DNA of 64,000 nt from an uncultured Kordia sp. (lineage in GTDB: Bacteria; Bacteroidota; Bacteroidia; Flavobacteriales; Flavobacteriaceae): NCBI RefSeq assembly GCF_947489565.1, contig NZ_CANLEA010000011.1, forward strand, positions 124,001-188,000, in the 5' to 3' direction. Positions 1 through 8,668 of this stretch are shown here, in pieces (the stretch's first letter is position 1; every line of letters begins with the position of its first letter). The notes beneath the pieces were generated by a model, which saw only the letters and a program-made list of their open reading frames with translations, did no database searches and was not told the origin of the DNA. The translations under genes and the position numbers were made by a program.

Positions 1-2
1 AT

Positions 3-197
3 TTTCTGAGTTATATTGATGAATTGGATCAAGAATACATCAAGCTAAAAAAAGAATTAAAGCAAGGTGTTAACAATCAAATCATTATAGAAGCAATTAT
101 TAACAATTATAGAAAAAAAATACAAATCATGGAAGATCTGCTACGAAGATCTTATCCTATAAAAAATTCAGTAGACGATGGCGAACTCATTTTATAA
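3..197 (+). CDS. C-terminal end of an unidentified protein (partial)
   Basis: An open frame enters from the left edge and stops with TAA at 195-197, giving 64 residues. The segment is rich in Lys, Glu, Ile and Leu and looks like an alpha-helical or coiled-coil tail. No domain can be named from this fragment. Its last 20 bases overlap the start of the DUF4097-like gene in another frame, which suggests co-transcription. In flavobacteria, genes for DUF4097-like proteins often follow a sigma factor and a small membrane or anti-sigma protein, so this could be the end of such a protein. That is inference from context only. Confidence 0.6.
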   Translation, partial: FLSYIDELDQEYIKLKKELKQGVNNQIIIEAIINNYRKKIQIMEDLLRRSYPIKNSVDDGELIL

Positions 198-1248
198 AAC
201 ATGCTGGTTAGTGGTGTTTTGTTTGCTGTCGTATCAAAGTGCAGTAGCACAACACAAACTCACCAAAGAAATCAAAGAAACGCATGCCTTTAGCAATGAA
301 AGTACACTATACTTAGAAAATAAGTACGGCGACATTTTTGTGAGTGGCTGGGACAAAAATAGCATTGAAATAGTAGTTGATGTAGAAGCCGAAAGTAAAA
401 ATGCTGAAAAAGCGCAAAAATTGTTAGACAGAGTACAGGTTTCTATTGTAGCAAACAACAATCAAATAAAGGCTTTCTCTAAAATTTCGCCCAAAAAAGG
501 TGGTTTTCTTGGAAGATTAGATCCGTTTAAAAACGAGAAAACAAAAATTAACTACACCATTTATCTTCCCAAAGAATCCATGATGGAAGCTTATAATCAA
601 TATGGAGATCTTGTCATATCGGATTGGAACGGAATACTAAAAGCCGATGTTGAACATGGCGATATGCAACTATCAACAGCATTACACAACGCCGATTTAG
701 CTATAAAATCTGGCAAACTCAATGCTGTAAGTTTAGACGATTCACATATCAAAAGCAAAGATGCAACTGTGACAATTCATAGCGGAACTGGACTCAAAAT
801 TGATTCCGATGGTTCGGAAATGACGTTGAATAACATCAAAAATCTAGACATCAACTCAAATAAAGACAATCTAGATATCTTAAAGCTAGAAGGAGTTTCT
901 GGAACGATAAAACACTCCAAAACCTTTCTAAAAAATTTGGGCGGAAAAACAATACTTGATTTGTATTACGGTGAATTGAGAATTTTAAATCACCTCACAA
1001 ATTCACCAGAAATCAATATCGATCAAAAAGAAGCAGAGGTATATATAAATATTTCAGAAACCAATTTTACGTTCAATGCAATGCTTGAACAAGGCGTATT
1101 GCGCATTCCTAAAAAAATGGATAACATAGAAAGTGAAGTCATCAACCGAAAAGACAAAATAAGACGTATAAGCGCTTCTTATGGTGATCAAAACGGACAA
1201 ATTACCTGTAAAGGATACAAAGGCGTCATTATTTTAAAAGAATTATAA
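178..1248 (+). CDS. Exported DUF4097-like (head GIN/adhesin-type) protein
   Basis: A 356-residue protein with an N-terminal signal peptide ending near AVAQ (residue 25). Residues about 40-75 carry the pattern in which a short strand and a YGDI turn are followed by a WD segment, as seen in DUF4097 proteins. The remainder is a run of short strands with regularly spaced Gly and Asp, consistent with a right-handed beta-helix or stacked-strand fold. It probably acts in the periplasm or at the outer membrane; no enzymatic residues are evident. The start codon at 178 lies inside the end of the preceding frame. The beta-barrel gene follows after 24 bp and is probably in the same operon. The family has no established biochemical role. 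Confidence 0.7.
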   Translation: MANSFYKTCWLVVFCLLSYQSAVAQHKLTKEIKETHAFSNESTLYLENKYGDIFVSGWDKNSIEIVVDVEAESKNAEKAQKLLDRVQVSIVANNNQIKAFSKISPKKGGFLGRLDPFKNEKTKINYTIYLPKESMMEAYNQYGDLVISDWNGILKADVEHGDMQLSTALHNADLAIKSGKLNAVSLDDSHIKSKDATVTIHSGTGLKIDSDGSEMTLNNIKNLDINSNKDNLDILKLEGVSGTIKHSKTFLKNLGGKTILDLYYGELRILNHLTNSPEINIDQKEAEVYINISETNFTFNAMLEQGVLRIPKKMDNIESEVINRKDKIRRISASYGDQNGQITCKGYKGVIILKEL

Positions 1249-1272
1249 ACTAACTAAGAAAAAAATATAAAA

Positions 1273-1944
1273 ATGAAGAAGTTAATCACTGCAGTATTCA
1301 CACTTTTCATTTTCAATTCTCTTATTGCACAAACCAATGAAACAGACGAGTATGTCGAATTTGACGATCGTAAAAACATAGTGCATGGAATTTATTTAGG
1401 CGTTACACCACAATACGGAAGAATCTCTGGTGAAAATGCAGGTTTTCTAAATATAAAATTTGCTTATGTAGCTAATAGAAAGGTTGAAATAGGCTTCTCA
1501 GGAACTGTTTTTGGGAGTATACAACCCAACAATACCAACATCTACAGAGGCAATGAAGTATTGTTAGCAGGTGGTTACGGTGGCTTGCATTTAGAACCAA
1601 TTCTTTATGGAAACAGATCCGTAAGTATATCATTTCCTTTAATGATTGGAGGTGGCTTGGCAACAATTCTAGAAAAAAAAGAAGATGGCGAATTTGATGA
1701 ATCACCTCTGGAAAACGATACTGGTGATGATGATTCTTTTTTTATTGCAGAACCTGGTGTAAATATACTTTACAACGTTTCCCGCTTTTTACAAATAGAA
1801 GCAGGATTTCGATATCGCATCTCTGAATCTTTCCGGTTGCCTTACTATGGAAAAGAAAATATCAAAGGGTTTTCTGTTGGTATTGGTTTAAAAATAGGAA
1901 TCTTCAATATGGGAAGAAAGAAAAAAATAAAAGACAAATTTTAG
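1273..1944 (+). CDS. Predicted outer-membrane beta-barrel protein
   Basis: A 223-residue protein with a signal peptide (about residues 1-19, ending LIAQ). It then alternates polar and hydrophobic residues in strand-length stretches rich in Gly, Tyr and Phe, as in small outer-membrane barrels. An acidic loop (about residues 135-155, rich in Glu and Asp) probably faces outward or lies in a long loop. The C-terminus is unusually basic (RKKKIKDK) after the last strand. No specific family is recognised. It lies 24 bp after the DUF4097-like gene, so the two are likely co-expressed and both belong to the envelope. Confidence 0.6.
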   Translation: MKKLITAVFTLFIFNSLIAQTNETDEYVEFDDRKNIVHGIYLGVTPQYGRISGENAGFLNIKFAYVANRKVEIGFSGTVFGSIQPNNTNIYRGNEVLLAGGYGGLHLEPILYGNRSVSISFPLMIGGGLATILEKKEDGEFDESPLENDTGDDDSFFIAEPGVNILYNVSRFLQIEAGFRYRISESFRLPYYGKENIKGFSVGIGLKIGIFNMGRKKKIKDKF

Positions 1945-1973
1945 CTTTTAGGTTAAAAAAAGGCATAAAAAAA

Positions 1974-2001
1974 CCTCGGTAATATTTAGAGATTACCGAG
2001 G
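1974..2001 (-). terminator. Intrinsic terminator-like hairpin reading leftward
   Basis: A perfect 10-bp stem (1974-1983 paired with 1992-2001) encloses an 8-nt loop. On the minus strand the stem is followed directly by seven U residues (the A run at 1967-1973). On the plus strand there is no U tract after the stem. It therefore looks like a terminator for leftward transcription, although no leftward gene is seen upstream of it. Confidence 0.55.
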
Positions 2002-2138
2002 GAAGAAAAACTAGTAAATAGGTTTTGAGATGTATTTTCTTTTTCCCGAATTTTGTGAGACAACTATCGAAATAGTTGCTTTTCTTTTTCATAACAATTC
2101 GTTTCCCATCCTAATTCTTTAGTTCAGTTAAAAAAAAG

Positions 2139-2180
2139 GGCAACAAAGACTTTAGCCTCGATCTCAATAGCTTTGCTGCC
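2139..2180 (-). terminator. Second leftward terminator-like hairpin
   Basis: Arms 2139-2148 and 2171-2180 pair over 10 bp with one G-U pair and a loop of 22 nt. The A run at 2131-2138 would give a U tract on the minus strand. With the hairpin at 1974-2001 it makes two leftward terminator-like structures inside a gene-free gap. Confidence 0.4.
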
Positions 2181-2358
2181 GCTTATTTTCAACTAATAAA
2201 AAACCGACTTAATTGAACTTAATTTGTTTTATGAACGTATTAGAAATGTTAAATTTCTAAGTGATTAATATCTTTTCTATGCTTATTTTGATGATAAAAC
2301 AGGTAACTTTGGAAATACCCTACCAATATTTTAAAAAAAATTTAAAAATAAATTTACG

Positions 2359-2366
2359 TAGTTTTG
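2359..2366 (+). promoter_or_regulatory. Candidate -7 promoter element of the sigma/FecR/TonB genes
   Basis: TAGTTTTG matches the Bacteroidota -7 consensus TAnnTTTG and lies 28 bp before the sigma factor start. No convincing TTG -33 element is seen at the usual spacing. That would suit a promoter read by an alternative sigma factor or one needing an activator, but this is inference. Confidence 0.4.
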
Positions 2367-2394
2367 GAAAACGAAATTAATAACCCAGTAATTA

Positions 2395-2907
2395 ATGACT
2401 TCGGAAGACAAATCTGTTTGCGAATCAAAACACTATGAAAGTATCTTTAATACACATGCCGAAACTCTTCGGAATTTTGTGTATTACAAATGCGGTAGTG
2501 AACAACAAGCTGAAGATATTGTACAAGAAGCTTTCATTAAGCTTTGGAAAAACTGTGCAAAAGTTATTTTCACAAAAGCCAAGTCGTACCTATTCACGGT
2601 AGCAAACAATATGTTTTTAAACGAAGTGGCACATAAAAAAGTAGTTTTAAAGTACAAACAACAAGTAGGGAGCAAAATTTCTAATGAAACGCCTGAATTT
2701 ATATTAAGACAAAAAGAATTTCAAGAAAAGCTACAACGCACCATTGCAAAATTGCCAGAAGGACAACGTGAAGTGTTCTTACTCAACAGAATAGATAAGA
2801 AAACCTATGCGGAAATTGCAGAAATTATAGGGCTTTCTGTAAAAGCTGTAGAGAAGCGAATGCACAAAGCTTTGGTGACATTGAGAAAAGAAATAGGAAA
2901 TATTTAA
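2395..2907 (+). CDS. RNA polymerase ECF-type sigma-70 factor
   Basis: At 170 residues this has the usual ECF length. Region 2 is visible at about residues 15-80, including the AEDIVQEAFIKLW motif (39-51) for core binding and -10 recognition. Region 4 lies at about 115-165, with a helix-turn-helix (TYAEIAEIIGLSVKAVEKR). The next two genes are a FecR-type anti-sigma factor and a TonB receptor with an STN domain. That is the arrangement used by FecI/FecR/FecA-type signalling systems, so this sigma factor probably answers to ligand binding at the receptor. The FecR gene follows after 53 bp. Its regulon cannot be read from the sequence. Confidence 0.92.
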   Translation: MTSEDKSVCESKHYESIFNTHAETLRNFVYYKCGSEQQAEDIVQEAFIKLWKNCAKVIFTKAKSYLFTVANNMFLNEVAHKKVVLKYKQQVGSKISNETPEFILRQKEFQEKLQRTIAKLPEGQREVFLLNRIDKKTYAEIAEIIGLSVKAVEKRMHKALVTLRKEIGNI

Positions 2908-2960
2908 AAAAAAGTAGGGTATTTTACAGAGAAACTGTTTAATAAGCGAATCAAACACAA

Positions 2961-3884
2961 ATGATGGAAGAAAAATATGATGATACGTTCCTAGCAAGAT
3001 GGCTTGCCGACGATCTCACAGAAGAGGAAAAACTCCGTTTTGAAAATTCTGCTGAGCATCAGGACTATCTAAATATCATAGAAAGTGTAGACCTTATGGA
3101 AGCACCTTCTTTTGATAAGAAATCTGTGTTGACTTCAATTCAACAAAAACAACAATTACATACCCCTAAAGTCCGAAAACTACGCACTTCGTGGTTATAT
3201 ACTGCAGCGGCAGCTGTGGTGCTTTTATTTGTTGGTTTCTCATATATGTACTTAAATGCTGATGAAACTTTTGAGACAGGTTTTGGTGAGCAAATTACAG
3301 TAAACTTACCAGATGGTTCTGAAGTGATGCTTAATGCAAAAACAACACTGTCATTCAATGAAAACTCCTGGGATACGGATCGAACGGTTTCACTTGATGG
3401 AGAAGCGTATTTCAAAGTAAAAAAAGGAGAAAAATTTACAGTTGCTACAACTTCTGGAACTGTAGAAGTATTAGGAACTCAATTCAATGTTCTTACGCAT
3501 GATGACACTATTTTTGAAGTAAAATGTCACGAAGGAAAAGTTAAAGCAACATCAAAAGCACAAAAAACTGAAATATTAACACAAGGAAAAGCATTTTCTT
3601 CTATTGAAGGAAAAACTAGTTCTTGGAGCTTCAATACAAACGAACCTAGCTGGAGAAATGACGAAAGCAATTTTAGGGAAATGCCTATAAAATATGTGAT
3701 TGAAGCATTACAAGATCAATACGAAGTACAATTTATTTTCGAAAATATAAGCACTACAGAACGTTTTACGGGAACTTTTTCACACAACAATTTAAAACTT
3801 GCGTTGCGAACAGTTTTTGATCCTATGGAAATTTCATATACTTTTAAGGGCGAAAAAACGGTTATACTCAGAGAAGCGAAATAA
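2961..3884 (+). CDS. FecR-family anti-sigma factor (FecR and DUF4974 domains)
   Basis: A 307-residue inner-membrane protein. The cytoplasmic N-terminus (1-75) contains the RWLADDLT pattern typical of sigma-binding FecR proteins in Bacteroidota. A single transmembrane helix spans about 77-98, a FecR domain lies at about 107-200 (PDGSEVMLNAKTTL onward), and a DUF4974 domain at about 235-305. It should hold the neighbouring ECF sigma factor and release it on a signal from the STN domain of the TonB receptor. Two adjacent ATG codons (2961 and 2964) could both serve as start. The receptor gene begins 57 bp downstream. Confidence 0.92.
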   Translation: MMEEKYDDTFLARWLADDLTEEEKLRFENSAEHQDYLNIIESVDLMEAPSFDKKSVLTSIQQKQQLHTPKVRKLRTSWLYTAAAAVVLLFVGFSYMYLNADETFETGFGEQITVNLPDGSEVMLNAKTTLSFNENSWDTDRTVSLDGEAYFKVKKGEKFTVATTSGTVEVLGTQFNVLTHDDTIFEVKCHEGKVKATSKAQKTEILTQGKAFSSIEGKTSSWSFNTNEPSWRNDESNFREMPIKYVIEALQDQYEVQFIFENISTTERFTGTFSHNNLKLALRTVFDPMEISYTFKGEKTVILREAK

Positions 3885-3941
3885 GAACCTGTCCTTTTTA
3901 CAAAATAAGGATTCGCGAAATGAAGTTTTACAGTTACGTTT

Positions 3942-6542
3942 ATGAGAAGTGTTTTAAGTGTTGTCTTTCTGTTCATCACCTGTTCATTGTTAGCCCAAAA
4001 CAATGGGTCGTTCTCTTTTGAAAAAGAACCACTGAAAAACGTACTTACCGAGGTAGAAGAAGCCTACGATATAAAGTTTTCTTATAAAGCAGAACTTGCC
4101 GAAAATAAAACCATTACATTCACTTTAAAAGAAGTTACCTTAAACACTGTTATTCAGCGTATACAAAAACAAGTACCTATAGTTTTTGAAAAAGTAAATC
4201 ATCGATTTTATATCATCCGAAGTCAAACGCAAGAAGGAAAAATACGAGTTTGTGGTGTTTTGGTCGATGCCAAAAGTCAACTACCAATTGTAGAAGCTTC
4301 AGCAGTCAATATTTCACAAAAAAAAGGAACTGTAACCAATGCAAACGGAAAGTTTGAATTGTTCTTAGCATTTCCAACAGATACCATAGAACTACGTTTC
4401 CTAGGATATAAAACACAACGCCTAACAGCTCAAGAGTTGCAAAAAGATCCGTGTGAAACCATTTTAATGGAAGCAGGTCAGTTTGATCTAGGTACGGTTT
4501 TAATTAGCAACTATCTTACTTCAGGAATCAATAAAAATAACGACGGAGCTTTGTCTCTTTCTCCTTCAAAACTAGGAATACTTCCAGGGTTAACTGAGCC
4601 AGATGTATTACAAAGTATTCAACTATTACCGGGAATTCAAAGTCCAAATGAAACTGCTTCAGGACTCTTTATTCGTGGTGGAACGCCCGATCAAAACTTA
4701 ATTTTGTGGGATGGAATAAAAATGTATCATTCAGGGCACTTTTTTGGGCTAATATCTGCGTTTAATCCGTATGTAATAGAAGAAGTTTCTGTGTACAAAA
4801 GCGGAACTGAAACCCGTTATGGCGATCGTATTTCAGGAGTTATCGACATTCAAACCGATACCAAAGTGCCAGAAAAACTATCAGGAGGATTCGGATTTAA
4901 TATGACGCATGCTGATGCGTATTTAAAAGTACCAATTACTAAAAACCTTGGTGTAATGGTTTCTGCACGTAGAGCATTTACAGATATCTGGGAAACATTT
5001 ACGTATAATAACTTTTCAGATCGTGTATTTCAGAATACGAAAATTACCAAGAGCTCCGAAATTGTAGAAGATGTATTTTCAGAAACAGAAAATAAATTCT
5101 TTTTTACGGATTATACCATAAAACTGATTGCAAAACTCTCAGATAAAGACGAAATCACAGTAAGTAACCTACGTACAAAAAATGAACTCGACTTTATGTC
5201 TGAAGTAGATCTTTTTGAAGAAACCTCCAGAGACCAACTAAGCATAAACAATGATGGTATAAGTGGATTTTGGAAACGACAATGGAATCCTAACTTTTCG
5301 CATACTTTTGATGCGTATTATTCACGATTTGATTTTGACTACTTAGGAACATTTCGAGGCAATATTGTAGGCGCTACAGAACAAGATCAAAAACGAAACA
5401 AAATCAAAGACATTGGGTTTTTATACAATACCGATTGGAAAATAGATGAAAAACGTAGTTTACAATCAGGATATCAATTCTCTTCTAATGAAGTCTCTTT
5501 TGGTTTCTCTGGCTTTAGTGGTACCGAAGAAGGAGTAGAAACGTATAATGTAGGAGAAGAAAGTATTAACAATTCGCATGCACTATTTACGTCGTTTAAA
5601 TACAATAATAAAAATGAGTTGATCATTAACGCAGGTTTGCGAATGAATTATTTTAGTACCGTAGATGCTGCATTCTTTGAACCAAGACTCTATATAGAGA
5701 AAAAATTAAATGATGCTTTTAGTATCAATTTTTCAGGAGAATTAAGACACCAAGCGGTAAGTCAAATATTAGAATTTAATACGATAAACTTCGGATTGGA
5801 AAACCAAGTGTGGGCTCTTGCAAACGGAAATGAATTTCCAGTATTAAAAAGTAGGCAAGTTTCTGCTGGAGTTTTATTCAGCAAAAATGGTTGGCGTATT
5901 GACTTAGATGCCTACCAAAAAAATATTACAGGACTAACATCATTAAACAGAAGTTTTGGTAACACAAGTGTTTTAGAAACCTTTACTGAAGGGAATAGCA
6001 AAATATATGGAGTGGATGTATTGATTGAAAAGAAGGTCAATGATTACCAAACGTGGATGAGTTATTCATTCACAGAAAATGACTTTGAATTTTCACGTAT
6101 CAATAACGGACTATCATTTTCTGGGAATTATGACATTCGTCACTACTTTCGTTGGGCACATTCGTACACCATAAACAACTTTAAATTCTCTCTTGGATGG
6201 AATTACCGAACAGGAACGCCATACACGCCTGTAACGTCTCAAACACAGCCTAACGGTAACTTATTCGTCTTTATTGGAGAAACGAACAGTACGCGCATCC
6301 CAGACTATCATCGTTTGGATTTTTCAGGGACGTATACATTTGATTTTGACAAAAAGAACAATTGGAAAGGAAAAATAGGGTTTTCGTTACTCAATATCTA
6401 CAATCGTAATAACTTGTTAGAACGTTATTATGAAATCAGACCGTTCCTAAACCAAGAAAACAATGTGCAATTTCGTTTAGAAACGGTTGATAAATTCTCT
6501 TTAGGAATGACTCCTAATTTAGTATTTAGAGTGGATTTCTAA
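3942..6542 (+). CDS. TonB-dependent receptor with STN signalling domain
   Basis: An 866-residue outer-membrane receptor. It has a signal peptide (1-19), a secretin/TonB short N-terminal (STN) domain (about 22-95), a carboxypeptidase-regulatory-like beta-sandwich (about 100-180), a plug (about 195-305, with the conserved LFIRGGTPDQNLILWDGI segment) and a 22-strand-type barrel to the end. The STN domain links ligand binding to the FecR protein encoded just upstream. No SusD partner follows, so it is not a classical glycan utilisation pair; the ligand could be a siderophore, peptide or other molecule. The stop codon overlaps by 4 bp the end of a convergent peptide gene, and no terminator is visible there. 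Confidence 0.9.
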   Translation: MRSVLSVVFLFITCSLLAQNNGSFSFEKEPLKNVLTEVEEAYDIKFSYKAELAENKTITFTLKEVTLNTVIQRIQKQVPIVFEKVNHRFYIIRSQTQEGKIRVCGVLVDAKSQLPIVEASAVNISQKKGTVTNANGKFELFLAFPTDTIELRFLGYKTQRLTAQELQKDPCETILMEAGQFDLGTVLISNYLTSGINKNNDGALSLSPSKLGILPGLTEPDVLQSIQLLPGIQSPNETASGLFIRGGTPDQNLILWDGIKMYHSGHFFGLISAFNPYVIEEVSVYKSGTETRYGDRISGVIDIQTDTKVPEKLSGGFGFNMTHADAYLKVPITKNLGVMVSARRAFTDIWETFTYNNFSDRVFQNTKITKSSEIVEDVFSETENKFFFTDYTIKLIAKLSDKDEITVSNLRTKNELDFMSEVDLFEETSRDQLSINNDGISGFWKRQWNPNFSHTFDAYYSRFDFDYLGTFRGNIVGATEQDQKRNKIKDIGFLYNTDWKIDEKRSLQSGYQFSSNEVSFGFSGFSGTEEGVETYNVGEESINNSHALFTSFKYNNKNELIINAGLRMNYFSTVDAAFFEPRLYIEKKLNDAFSINFSGELRHQAVSQILEFNTINFGLENQVWALANGNEFPVLKSRQVSAGVLFSKNGWRIDLDAYQKNITGLTSLNRSFGNTSVLETFTEGNSKIYGVDVLIEKKVNDYQTWMSYSFTENDFEFSRINNGLSFSGNYDIRHYFRWAHSYTINNFKFSLGWNYRTGTPYTPVTSQTQPNGNLFVFIGETNSTRIPDYHRLDFSGTYTFDFDKKNNWKGKIGFSLLNIYNRNNLLERYYEIRPFLNQENNVQFRLETVDKFSLGMTPNLVFRVDF

Positions 6543-6721
6543 TCTTCTTTTTTTGGCTCATCCAAACAAACTGCATTTGGATCTGTTGGATCGTCTGAAC
6601 CTGCAAAATCACAAGAAACACAAGTAATACTAATAGCTTTTCCTCCACCAATTTGATGTGCGTCAAATGAAGAAATAGTTCGTTTATTTAATTGAATCTT
6701 TTTAAATGCTTGTTTTTTCAT
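6539..6721 (-). CDS. Small peptide with class I lanthipeptide-type (L1a) leader
   Basis: A 60-residue protein. Residues 1-27 form a Lys-rich leader with LNKRTIS followed by a Gly-Gly-Gly stretch (25-27), matching the leader pattern seen in Bacteroidota RiPP-like precursors. The putative core (28-60) holds three Cys (34, 37 and 52) among Ser, Thr and Asp. No LanB/LanC-type modification enzyme, radical SAM enzyme or peptidase-containing transporter lies in this window, so if it is modified the enzymes are elsewhere. It ends 4 bp inside the end of the TonB receptor gene in convergent orientation. A similar leader occurs at 24464-24676. The coding call rests on that shared leader; the function is unknown. 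Confidence 0.75.
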   Translation of the reverse strand: MKKQAFKKIQLNKRTISSFDAHQIGGGKAISITCVSCDFAGSDDPTDPNAVCLDEPKKED

Positions 6722-6801
6722 AATGAATTGTTTTAAGTTTCAACTTAAAGTTCATCATCATGAAAAACGTAACCCAAAACAAAAGTTAAAAAATGAAAAA
6801 A

Positions 6802-7962
6802 CTACAAAGGAAGATCTTTTCTGTGTAGCAATCGTGTCAATTTAATAGATAAATCGGTCAATACGATTTTGGCATTTCCGTTGCGTTCTATATGATAAAT
6901 AGCATCTTGCAACTCATTGGTAATATCTAAAATATTATTTCCGTGTACAAAAGGTGCAAATTTTTCTAAAAAGAATCCTTTGGTATGTGGTTCAAAAAAC
7001 ACCAAATCGGTAGCAGTATAATTCTGTAGCAACGCTTGTCTAAAAAGGTTCAGGCAAAAGCCTAAAAACTTCTTCTGAGTTTCACGACCTGTTTTGGCAA
7101 CTTCTTCACTCCAAGAAATTAAATCGCGAATCGCAGTTTTATTTCCTTTTGCTTTGAAAGCAGAACGAACCCATTGCACAAACCAAGTTTCAAACATCAA
7201 ATCTTCTGAATCTTGATGCACCAAATCAACCGCTTTGTTATAATTTCCATTCGCTTGATGTGCAATTTTAGTAGCCTCAGCTTCGGAAACATTCAAATTT
7301 TTAATCAGCGACTCTTTAATGGCTTGTTCACCCAAAGGTGGAAAATGTAGAATTTGACAACGTGAACGAATCGTATTGATAATTTGTTCTTCGTCTTCGG
7401 CAATCAAAATAAACAATGTTTGATTTGGCGGCTCTTCAATCAATTTCAGTAACTTATTTGCCGCAGCCGTATTCATGCGTTCTGCCATCCAAATAACCAT
7501 TACCTTATAACCGCCTTCATATGACTTTAGCGACAGCGATTTTACCACATCGAGCGCTTCATCAACACCAATTTGTCCTTGCTTATTATCAATACCAAGC
7601 ATTTTGTACCAATCAAAAAGATTTCCATACGGTTGCTCTTTGATGAATTGACGCCATTCTTCTAAAAAATGTTTGGACACAGGATGACTTTTCACTTTAT
7701 GATTTCCCGCCACAGGAAAAGCAAAATGCAAATCGGGATGCGAAAGATTGTTCAATTTTAAATTACACGCTTCGTTTCCGCCTGCATTTTCACCATCTAT
7801 ATTTTTACACAACACATATTGCGCGTACGCAACGGCCATAGGTAACGTACCGCAACCTTCGGGACCCACAAAAAGCTGCGCATGCGGAATTCGTCCACGA
7901 TCGGCACTTAAGGTCAAATGTTTCTTAATATGTGTAAGTCCTAAAATATCTTGGAAAAGCAT
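6802..7962 (-). CDS. holB: DNA polymerase III subunit delta' (clamp-loader ATPase-like)
   Basis: A 386-residue protein of the clamp-loader AAA+ family. The N-terminus (MLFQDILGL, then IPHAQLFVGPEGCG) is characteristic. The Walker A region at 33-40 reads GPEGCGTL and lacks the usual Lys, as expected for the non-hydrolysing delta' subunit. The sensor segment (TIRSRCQ) is conserved. It functions in loading the sliding clamp during replication. It is monocistronic on the minus strand. A TAnnTTTG element lies only 5 bp upstream of the start codon, suggesting an almost leaderless transcript. Confidence 0.9.
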   Translation of the reverse strand: MLFQDILGLTHIKKHLTLSADRGRIPHAQLFVGPEGCGTLPMAVAYAQYVLCKNIDGENAGGNEACNLKLNNLSHPDLHFAFPVAGNHKVKSHPVSKHFLEEWRQFIKEQPYGNLFDWYKMLGIDNKQGQIGVDEALDVVKSLSLKSYEGGYKVMVIWMAERMNTAAANKLLKLIEEPPNQTLFILIAEDEEQIINTIRSRCQILHFPPLGEQAIKESLIKNLNVSEAEATKIAHQANGNYNKAVDLVHQDSEDLMFETWFVQWVRSAFKAKGNKTAIRDLISWSEEVAKTGRETQKKFLGFCLNLFRQALLQNYTATDLVFFEPHTKGFFLEKFAPFVHGNNILDITNELQDAIYHIERNGNAKIVLTDLSIKLTRLLHRKDLPL

Positions 7963-7966
7963 GTGG

Positions 7967-7974
7967 CAAATATA
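7967..7974 (-). promoter_or_regulatory. Candidate -7 element of the delta' subunit gene
   Basis: On the minus strand this reads TATATTTG, an exact TAnnTTTG match, ending 4 nt before the ATG at 7962. If used, transcription would start at or very near the start codon. An upstream TTTG lies 25 bp away, slightly beyond the usual spacing. Confidence 0.4.
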
Positions 7975-8041
7975 GGAGTAACCTTTGAATTATAGAACTC
8001 AAAGTATCCAAGAATAAAACTTTTATCAATAGAACGCTATT

Positions 8042-8395
8042 TTAGTTCTTAAAGAGTTCTTTTTGACGAAGCGCTTCTTCAACATTCACAGTTACATACT
8101 TGTGACTATTAAAAAAAGACGTATCAGAAGTTAATTTAATGGTAGCAATCACACTTCCATCTTTCTTTTCATCTACTGAAGTTACGGTAACTTTTGCGCC
8201 TTTAATGTTTTTATAACTCGCAATTCCACCTTTTTTGATAATAAAATTTGCTTTTGGAAAATTGATATGCTTGTAATTATTATTATAAGCTTCACCAATT
8301 GTAAAAACATCTCCTACGTTCACATTGGAGCTTTGCGCATACATAACGCTTGAGAAAAAACTAAAAATAACGGCTAAAAAAAGATACTTTTTCAT
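8042..8395 (-). CDS. Exported protein of unknown function
   Basis: A 117-residue protein when started at the ATG at 8395, which places a clean signal peptide at the N-terminus (residues 1-21, ending MYAQ). The open frame extends upstream to 8494, but the added 33 residues would bury the signal peptide. The mature part is about 96 residues, rich in Lys, Val and Thr, and probably a small beta-sandwich. No family is recognised. It stands alone between the delta' gene (79 bp away) and a divergent DUF2652 gene. Confidence 0.65.
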   Translation of the reverse strand: MKKYLFLAVIFSFFSSVMYAQSSNVNVGDVFTIGEAYNNNYKHINFPKANFIIKKGGIASYKNIKGAKVTVTSVDEKKDGSVIATIKLTSDTSFFNSHKYVTVNVEEALRQKELFKN

Positions 8396-8668
8396 GAGAT
8401 TACATTCAAAATTGATACATACTTCAAAATAATAAAAAATTGCGAAATCAGGAATGAAAGCAGGTAATTTTTTTTGAATCCACATTAAAGGCATACTCTT
8501 TTTAATTTTTCTGCTTTTTCAGATTTAAAACCATCAACACTAGGAATCTTACTCTAAATCAGAAAAGCTTCTAAAAATGTGGAATTAATAGGAGTTTTTG
8601 AAGGATTTGATTAAAAATTACGACAAACTCAATATCTTTATACCAACTCGATCAAAAACACTCTCAAA

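Larger units (their letters stand above)
1945..2394. other. 450-bp gene-free gap upstream of the ECF sigma factor
   Basis: No credible protein-coding frame was seen on either strand. The gap holds the two leftward hairpins described separately and an 8-bp inverted repeat with a 5-nt loop (2240-2260). It also holds two TAnnTTTG matches reading rightward (2304-2311 and 2359-2366). The second is the likelier promoter of the sigma factor because of its position. Confidence 0.5.

Noticed and set aside
1904-2092. Minus-strand open frame of 62 codons across the end of the beta-barrel gene
   Set aside because: It overlaps a real gene, has low-complexity Phe/Lys composition, runs through the terminator-like hairpin and shows no family pattern.
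2240-2260. 8-bp inverted repeat with a 5-nt loop in the gap before the sigma factor
   Set aside because: It is short and AT-rich, and no similar repeat is nearby to support an operator; mentioned only within the gap description.
8396-8494. Upstream extension of the exported protein at 8042-8395
   Set aside because: It would place 33 residues before a clear signal peptide; the ATG at 8395 is better.
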